The position numbers were made by a program, and so were the translations under genes. Below are positions 5,809-10,086 of a stretch of DNA of 10,086 bases, one piece after another; position 1 is the first letter of the stretch, and each line of letters opens with the position of its first letter. The notes below the pieces were generated by a model, which was given only the letters and a program-made list of their open reading frames with translations, was not told where the DNA came from and did no database searches. The stretch comes from an uncultured Bacteroidales bacterium (GTDB lineage: Bacteria > Bacteroidota > Bacteroidia > Bacteroidales > Lentimicrobiaceae): NCBI GenBank assembly GCA_937864935.1, contig CALMDN010000203.1, forward strand, positions 1-10,086. Direction: 5' to 3'.

Positions 5809-7347
5809 ATGTTTAAAAATCATCCAAAGGGGCTGCTGGCTGCGGCACTTGCGAACATGGGAGAGCGCTTCGGATTCTACACCATGATGGCTATCCTGGT
5901 TTTGTTTTTACAGGCAAAATTCGGATTATCCGGAACAAATGCAGGATTGATTTATTCAATCTTCTATTTTTCCATTTACATTCTCGCATTCGTTGGTGGA
6001 TTAATTGCCGATCGCACCAGAAACTACAAAGGAACCATTCTGATCGGACTTATCGTGATGGCCATCGGCTACTTTATGATTGCTTTCCCGACCCCAACTC
6101 CGGTTCCGAACCAAACACTTTTTCTGATTATTTCCTGTATTGGTTTGTTTACCATTGCTTTTGGTAATGGCCTTTTCAAAGGCAACCTTCAGGCTCTTGT
6201 AGGCCAGATGTACGACAACAAGGAATATGGAAAAATGAGAGATTCAGGTTTCTCTCTGTTTTATATGTTCATTAATGTCGGTGCTTTGTTTGCTCCTTTG
6301 GTTGCTGTTGGAATGAGAAACGGATGGCTCGCCAAAAACGGTTTTGAATACAATTCAAGCCTTCCTGAATTGTGCCATGCATACCTGAATGGCACAATTA
6401 CTCCCGAAGCACAGGAAAAACTTACAACATTGTCCACACAAGTTAGTCAGGGTGCTGCAGTTTCCGATCTGACTGCTTTTGCCAACAATTACCTGAATGT
6501 TTTCACGACAGGATTCCACTATGCTTTTGGCATCGCAATTATTGCTATGGCCATTTCAATTTCTATCTATCTGTTCAACAAGAAAAGATTCCCCGATCCC
6601 GCATCAAAAGTTAAATCAGCTTCTTCCTCCTCTGCTGCTGACGTTCAAATGGACGCAAAGGAAATAAAACAGCGCCTTTATGCATTGTTTGCTGTTTTTG
6701 GTGTTGTTATCTTTTTCTGGTTTTCGTTTCATCAGAACGGATTAACCCTTACTTTTTTTGCAAAAGATTATACCGACCTGAGTGGGATTAAAATTAACCT
6801 TGGGCTTGTGGTTATTCAGGGAGCCGAAATTTTCCAATCGATCAATCCGATATTCATCGTGCTGCTTACACCCATCGTTATGGCCATTTTCGGGTGGCTT
6901 CGTGCCAAAGGTCTGGAGCCTTCTACCCCCAAAAAGATTGCTATTGGTATGTTCATCGCAGCACTTGCCTATTTTGTAATGACCATCGGCTCGATGGGCC
7001 TTCCATTAAAATCAGAAGTGGAAGCAATGGGCGGTTTGTCAGATATGCAGCGGATTTCACCAATGCTCTTAATCGGAACTTATTTTATCCTCACGGTTGC
7101 TGAATTATTCATCAGCCCGCTCGGAATCTCGTTTGTATCGAAAGTTGCTCCTCCCCAATATCAGGGAGTTATGCAGGGCGGATGGCTTGGGGCTACTGCC
7201 ATTGGTAATCAGTTGTTGTTTATCGGGGCAATCTTCTACGAAAGCGTTCCCATCTGGCTAACATGGACTGTTTTTGTGGTTGCCTGTCTGCTTTCGATGC
7301 TTACTATGCTCTTCATGCTCAAATGGCTTGAAAGGGTAGCTAAGTAA
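5809..7347 (+). CDS. POT/PTR-family peptide MFS transporter (proton-coupled oligopeptide uptake)
   Basis: A 512-residue inner-membrane transporter of the proton-dependent oligopeptide family, which imports di- and tripeptides. Residues 15-24 read ANMGERFGFY, the counterpart of the ExxERFxYY motif in helix 1, but the first Glu is Asn16 while Glu19-Arg20 are kept. Later landmarks fit the family: FFWFSFHQNGLTL (helix 7 region), QSINPIFIVLLTP (helix 8), TVAELFISPLGISFVSKVAP (helix 10) and GVMQGGWLGATAIGNQL (helix 11). A stretch of roughly 50-55 residues rich in Thr, Gln and Ala separates the fifth and sixth helices and should be periplasmic. ATG 5809 follows a recognisable promoter. The gene is visibly more AT-rich and T-rich at third positions than its neighbours. 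It is a single transcription unit closed by a strong terminator. The stop is TAA. Confidence 0.94.
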   Translation: MFKNHPKGLLAAALANMGERFGFYTMMAILVLFLQAKFGLSGTNAGLIYSIFYFSIYILAFVGGLIADRTRNYKGTILIGLIVMAIGYFMIAFPTPTPVPNQTLFLIISCIGLFTIAFGNGLFKGNLQALVGQMYDNKEYGKMRDSGFSLFYMFINVGALFAPLVAVGMRNGWLAKNGFEYNSSLPELCHAYLNGTITPEAQEKLTTLSTQVSQGAAVSDLTAFANNYLNVFTTGFHYAFGIAIIAMAISISIYLFNKKRFPDPASKVKSASSSSAADVQMDAKEIKQRLYALFAVFGVVIFFWFSFHQNGLTLTFFAKDYTDLSGIKINLGLVVIQGAEIFQSINPIFIVLLTPIVMAIFGWLRAKGLEPSTPKKIAIGMFIAALAYFVMTIGSMGLPLKSEVEAMGGLSDMQRISPMLLIGTYFILTVAELFISPLGISFVSKVAPPQYQGVMQGGWLGATAIGNQLLFIGAIFYESVPIWLTWTVFVVACLLSMLTMLFMLKWLERVAK

Positions 7348-7367
7348 CAAGTTAAGCTCACTTTAAG

Positions 7368-7419
7368 AAAGCGGCTGCTTCAATAGTCTTTTCAGACTCC
7401 TGAGGCAGCTGCTTTTTTT
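7368..7419 (+). terminator. strong two-part Rho-independent terminator of the transporter gene
   Basis: AAAGCGGCTGCTTC (7368-7381) pairs with GAGGCAGCTGCTTT (7402-7415) over 14 positions with two G-U pairs. Inside it AGTCT (7385-7389) pairs with AGACT (7394-7398) around a TTTC loop. The stem runs into seven T (7413-7419). It begins 20 bases after the transporter stop and separates it from the radical SAM gene. Confidence 0.88.
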
Positions 7420-7460
7420 ACATGATCAGTATCTTTACCCTTATATACCAACAAATTGCC

Positions 7461-8411
7461 ATGTCTGAGTTAAATTTTTACGGCACCAAACGCTACAACA
7501 GCTACAACGAATACTTCAAGCGGACCTTCGGCGGAAGGGTTCAGAAAGTATCCATTGATGCCGGCTTTACCTGCCCCAACCGCGACGGAACAGCGGGGAC
7601 CGGAGGTTGTACGTACTGCAACAACGATGCATTCAATCCATCCTACTGTCACCCGTCAAAACCGGTAACTCAGCAGATTGAAGAGGGCATAGAGTTTCAC
7701 AAAACCAGGTACCGCAGGGCATCCGAGTACCTGGCCTATTTCCAGTCCTATTCCAACACCTATGCGCCGCTCAGCGAGCTGAAACAACTGTATGATCAGG
7801 CACTCGGTTATCCCGGAATCAGAGGGCTGGTGATCGGTACCCGGCCCGACTGTATCGACGACGAAAAGATCAGCTATTTCAGCAAGCTCTCCGAAAAGTT
7901 TTATGTCATCATTGAATACGGCATCGAATCCACTTCAGACGAAACACTGAAGATGATCAACCGCGGACATACCTTTCAACAGTCGGCAGATGCCATAAAA
8001 AAGACAGCTGCTGCCGGCATAAAAACCGGAGCGCACCTCATTTTTGGCCTTCCCGGTGAATCTGTTGAACAGATGGTGGCCGGAGCACAAATGGTCGCAC
8101 GCCTGCCGCTCACAACCATAAAATTCCATCAGTTACAGATAGTCAGAAATACCACTATGGCTGACCAATACCTGGCTGATCCCGGAGCTTTTACTCTGTT
8201 CTCGCTCGAAGAATACATCGACCTGATCGTAAGAATCACGGAACTGATGAATCCGGCTATTGTGATTGAACGGTTTACAGGCGAAGTACCGCCGGTATAT
8301 CTGCTGAGTAAACCCTGGTCAGCACTGCGTGCCGACCAGGTTACAGTTATGATTGAAAATGAATTGGAGAGAAGAAATACATGGCAGGGCAGGTTATTTG
8401 GCCATGACTGA
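7461..8411 (+). CDS. TIGR01212-family (YhcC/YtqA-like) radical SAM protein
   Basis: A 316-residue radical SAM protein of the TIGR01212 family, of unknown substrate. The iron-sulfur cysteines are Cys38, Cys50 and Cys53 (GFTCPNRDG through GGCTYCNNDAF), spaced C-x11-C-x2-C rather than the usual CxxxCxxC, which is normal for this family. Further family marks are SYSNTYAPL, GLVIGTRPDCI, EYGIES, NRGH and GAHLIFGLPGE, then a C-terminal region with IVRNT and ERFTGEVPP. I chose ATG 7461 (MSELNFYGTKRYNSYNEY). An in-frame ATG at 7422 lies only two bases after the preceding terminator's T-run and adds 13 residues (MISIFTLIYQQIA) unlike the family. TATCTTTA at 7430-7437 resembles a -7 element and would place the transcript start downstream of 7422. 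The stop is TGA. It is convergent to the RHH gene. Confidence 0.9.
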   Translation: MSELNFYGTKRYNSYNEYFKRTFGGRVQKVSIDAGFTCPNRDGTAGTGGCTYCNNDAFNPSYCHPSKPVTQQIEEGIEFHKTRYRRASEYLAYFQSYSNTYAPLSELKQLYDQALGYPGIRGLVIGTRPDCIDDEKISYFSKLSEKFYVIIEYGIESTSDETLKMINRGHTFQQSADAIKKTAAAGIKTGAHLIFGLPGESVEQMVAGAQMVARLPLTTIKFHQLQIVRNTTMADQYLADPGAFTLFSLEEYIDLIVRITELMNPAIVIERFTGEVPPVYLLSKPWSALRADQVTVMIENELERRNTWQGRLFGHD

Positions 8412-8433
8412 TTTTACCCCTGAAGACGTTGAC

Positions 8434-8463
8434 AAAACCGGCTGTAAGAAAACTGCCGGCTTT
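8434..8463. terminator. weak bidirectional terminator between convergent genes
   Basis: AAAACCGGC (8434-8442) faces GCCGGCTTT (8455-8463) with one mismatch and a 12-base loop. On the minus strand the stem ends in TTTT, on the plus strand in TTT. It lies between the radical SAM stop (8411) and the RHH stop (8462-8464), overlapping the latter by two bases. The short T-tracts make it weak, but its placement suits both genes. Confidence 0.45.
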
Positions 8464-8656
8464 AACCATCCTTTTCATCCCCTCCGGCTCCACTTCCCTT
8501 TCTGGGTGTCCTGAGCCTGCCGGCATCCTTCAGAGCTTTGTGAATGATCCACTCCAGTTGCCCGTTTGTACTGCGGAATTCATCTGCTGCCCATTTTTCA
8601 ACAGCTTCGAGCAGTTCAGCATCTATACGCAGTGCAAAGGATTTCTTCTGAGCCAT
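8462..8656 (-). CDS. Arc-like ribbon-helix-helix DNA-binding protein
   Basis: A 64-residue protein whose first 45 or so residues fit a ribbon-helix-helix fold: a short strand KKSFALRI (residues 4-11), helix 1 DAELLEAVEKWAADEFR, a turn at STN, and helix 2 GQLEWIIHKALKDAG. Such proteins dimerise and contact DNA through the paired strands. The tail (RTPRKGSGAGGDEKDG) is Gly-rich, charged and probably disordered. The closest type I recall is annotated as Arc-family DNA-binding protein and is often found near SPFH genes, as here. It is the last gene of the minus-strand cluster, 44 bases after the 165-residue protein. No toxin gene adjoins it, so an antitoxin role is not supported. It might regulate its own operon, but I see no repeated operator site. 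The stop is TAA. Confidence 0.85.
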   Translation of the reverse strand: MAQKKSFALRIDAELLEAVEKWAADEFRSTNGQLEWIIHKALKDAGRLRTPRKGSGAGGDEKDG

Positions 8657-8700
8657 TGTGCTTTCGTTATTTTCTTTTCGGTTAGTATCCGCTTCGGAGT

Positions 8701-9198
8701 TCAGGCTACCACTGCTGCCTGATGCTGTGACATCGCACGTTTGGTAAGATAAACCAGCAAAACAGCAAGAATCACGTGATTTTCCCTGCGCCTGATGCTG
8801 TCGCTGAGATGGAGGCTGAAACTGTACCTGAATCCCTTCCAGTGGAATTCTGAGCGGGCAACCGCAAGTTCCCTGTCATCCTTATCATACAACACATACC
8901 GGTGGGTAAAAAAACCTTTCTGCCGGAAGAAATACGTGTACCTGCTGCCGGTGTCAGCCGTTTCGATCATTGTTTTACCGGTCCATTTCCTCCTGAAAAC
9001 AAGAATCGCCTTGCCGTTTTCGCGGATTTCCGACACACTCCTCCAGAAATCGGTCAGAACAACCTCACAGATACGCCCATCCGGAAAATGAATGGCAGCC
9101 TTCCCTGAAAACCTGTTTTTGTATACAAGCCGGGCTGTTTCATGTTCTCCCTGGGAAAATACCAGTGTGGACGGATTTTCTGAAATTACCTGCATCAT
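8701..9198 (-). CDS. hypothetical protein, beta-rich with a C-terminal hydrophobic helix, between SPFH and RHH genes
   Basis: A 165-residue protein I do not recognise with confidence. It begins MMQVISEN; ATG 9198 or the adjacent ATG 9195 could start it. There is no signal peptide. Residues about 12-130 look like successive beta strands (TARLVYKNRF, AAIHFPDGRICEVVL, KAILVFRRKW, RYTYFFRQKGFFTHRYVLYD, GFRYSFSLHLS) with many aromatic and basic residues. Near the end ENHVILAVLLVYLTKRA is a hydrophobic helix of about 14 residues. Strands followed by one hydrophobic helix recall the Tubby/LURP-one fold, in which the helix sits inside a 12-strand barrel; this is a guess from pattern only. It starts 23 bases after the SPFH stop and ends 44 bases before the RHH start, so co-transcription is likely. 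The stop is TGA. Confidence 0.75.
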   Translation of the reverse strand: MMQVISENPSTLVFSQGEHETARLVYKNRFSGKAAIHFPDGRICEVVLTDFWRSVSEIRENGKAILVFRRKWTGKTMIETADTGSRYTYFFRQKGFFTHRYVLYDKDDRELAVARSEFHWKGFRYSFSLHLSDSIRRRENHVILAVLLVYLTKRAMSQHQAAVVA

Positions 9199-9221
9199 GC
9201 TGTTTTTATCTGGGTTATTTC

Positions 9222-10001
9222 TTACTGATGTAAGGTTCCTGCATTGATAACCGGACTCGCATCCTTATCAGAACAGAGAACGACCATCAGGTTGCTGACC
9301 ATGGCAGCCTTCTTCTCTTCATCAAGATCAACAAGCTTCTTCTCCGATAGCATTTCCAGTGCCATTTCAACCATACTTACCGCTCCTTCCACAATCTTCT
9401 TGCGGGCAGCAATGATGGCGGTTGCCTGCTGACGACGAAGCATGGCACCGGCAATTTCCGATGAATAGGCCAGATAGCTGATGCGGGCCTCAATGACATC
9501 AATGCCTGCCCTTTCAAGCCTCTCTGTAAGTTCGGCCTCCAGCACATGGTTTACCTCTTCCCCACCGGCCCTCAGCGAAATCTCCGACTGGGCATCATCG
9601 AAATTATCATACGGATAATGCCCGGCGAGTTTCCGGATCGCAGCCTCACTCTGGATCTCAACATAATGGATGTAATCATCAACCTCGAAGGCTGCCTTGA
9701 ATGTATCCTTGACTTTCCATACAAGCACTATACCGATCATAATCGGATTGCCGATCTTGTCGTTCACCTTGATCGGTTCGCTGTTCAGGTTACGGGCCCT
9801 CAGGGAGATTTTTTTTCTGGTAAGAAACGGATTCACCCAGAAAAAACCATTGTGCTTCACGGTACCGATGTAATCCCCGAACAATACCAGTACGCTCGAT
9901 TCATTCGGATTTACCACGAGCATGCCGGGCAACAATACCACCGCGGCTATCAGCACAACCACCGAAACGATCATCAGCGAGATGTTCCCGTTAAAACTCA
10001 T
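9222..10001 (-). CDS. SPFH/Band 7 domain membrane protein, possibly N-terminally shortened
   Basis: A 259-residue stomatin/prohibitin-type protein. Residues about 8-30 are a membrane helix (ISLMIVSVVVLIAAVVLLPG), then VVNPNESSVLVLFGDYIGTV opens the SPFH domain. Strong family landmarks follow: SLRARNLNSEPIKVNDKIGNP, VWKVKD, VQIQ-type EIQSEAAIRKLAGHYPYDNFDD, then the helical RRQQATAIIAARKKIVEGAVSMVEMALE and a C-terminal AAMVSNLMVVLCSDKDASPV. The domain is complete and shows no decay. ATG 10001 is the first start after an in-frame TAG at 10010-10008. The frame continues upstream of that TAG with a second membrane segment typical of this family's N terminus, so the natural protein may be about 30 or more residues longer. 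It heads the cluster with the 165-residue and RHH genes. SPFH proteins assemble membrane scaffolds; the specific role here is unknown. The stop is TAA. Confidence 0.88.
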   Translation of the reverse strand: MSFNGNISLMIVSVVVLIAAVVLLPGMLVVNPNESSVLVLFGDYIGTVKHNGFFWVNPFLTRKKISLRARNLNSEPIKVNDKIGNPIMIGIVLVWKVKDTFKAAFEVDDYIHYVEIQSEAAIRKLAGHYPYDNFDDAQSEISLRAGGEEVNHVLEAELTERLERAGIDVIEARISYLAYSSEIAGAMLRRQQATAIIAARKKIVEGAVSMVEMALEMLSEKKLVDLDEEKKAAMVSNLMVVLCSDKDASPVINAGTLHQ

Positions 10002-10007
10002 AATGGA

Positions 10008-10086
10008 CTAAACCGGCAATGCAACCATCATGAAAATCACGGCCAGCATCAGATATCCTGACCGCGGCTTAATAAATTTTTCGTTT
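10008..10086 (-). other. in-frame upstream piece of the SPFH gene ending in TAG (runs off the window edge)
   Basis: Reading the minus strand from the right edge, 25 sense codons include EKFIKPRSGYLML and a hydrophobic run ending in ALPV, then TAG (10010-10008), then two codons and the ATG at 10001. SPFH relatives of this type normally begin with a charged stretch, G-[FY]-LML and a first membrane helix, then a second helix and VNPN. Counting the TAG as one residue gives the spacing I expect. So this looks like the true N-terminal part of the SPFH protein, cut by a nonsense codon. The real start lies just outside the window. A sequencing error, a real mutation rescued by restart at 10001, or a short leader peptide are all possible. 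Confidence 0.6.

Noticed and set aside
8462..8656. Toxin-antitoxin module, prompted by the ribbon-helix-helix protein
   Set aside because: Neither neighbour is a toxin: one side is a convergent radical SAM gene, the other a 165-residue protein with no toxin motif.
8429..8722. 97-residue Cys-rich plus-strand frame after the radical SAM gene
   Set aside because: It is antisense to the RHH gene, whose fold and cluster position are convincing.
9546..10061. 171-residue plus-strand frame with a His- and Gln-rich C-terminal part
   Set aside because: It is antisense to the well-supported SPFH gene; the odd composition is what the reverse complement of its membrane helix and start region produces.

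Overview
The window looks like chromosomal DNA of a Bacteroidota bacterium, probably of the Bacteroidales/Marinilabiliales kind. Three things point that way. Several intergenic regions carry the TTTG-N19-TAnnTTTG promoter type of that phylum. Start codons lack strong Shine-Dalgarno sequences. The gene families (a PorV/PorQ-like barrel, a barrel protein with a helix-hairpin-helix region, and the ANMGERFGFY type of peptide transporter) are typical of the group. I see no insertion sequence, CRISPR array, tRNA, rRNA or phage gene.

Layout, left to right. Positions 1-1161 (+) are the C-terminal part of an M3-family zinc peptidase (Dcp-like), followed by a probable terminator. Convergent to it is a small DUF454/YbaN-type membrane protein (1251-1664, -). 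A 290-base intergenic stretch follows. It holds a Bacteroidota-type promoter and a strong plus-strand terminator with no gene between them, so it is a candidate small RNA locus. A DUF2461 protein (1955-2611, -) has its own promoter and diverges from a two-gene outer-membrane unit on the plus strand: a PorV/PorQ-like barrel (2766-3587) and, 5 bases later, a large barrel with an N-terminal ComEA-like region (3593-5704). Next is a POT/PTR-family peptide transporter (5809-7347, +). It is more AT-rich than its neighbours, has a recognisable promoter with a palindrome inside it, and ends in a strong terminator. Then come a TIGR01212/YhcC-like radical SAM protein (7461-8411, +) and, convergent to it, a minus-strand cluster read from the right edge: SPFH protein (10001-9222), unknown 165-residue protein (9198-8701) and a small ribbon-helix-helix protein (8656-8462).

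How the genes fit together. The Dcp-like peptidase and the POT transporter both serve peptide use but are not in one operon. The two barrel genes are almost certainly co-transcribed and co-targeted to the outer membrane. The SPFH, unknown and RHH genes form a plausible operon linking a membrane scaffold to a DNA-binding protein. The clearest anomaly is an in-frame TAG codon (10008-10010) that separates the usual first membrane segment of the SPFH protein from the rest of the gene. TAG is used as a normal stop by the large barrel gene, so general recoding is unlikely. Everything here is read from sequence by eye; no database search was run.
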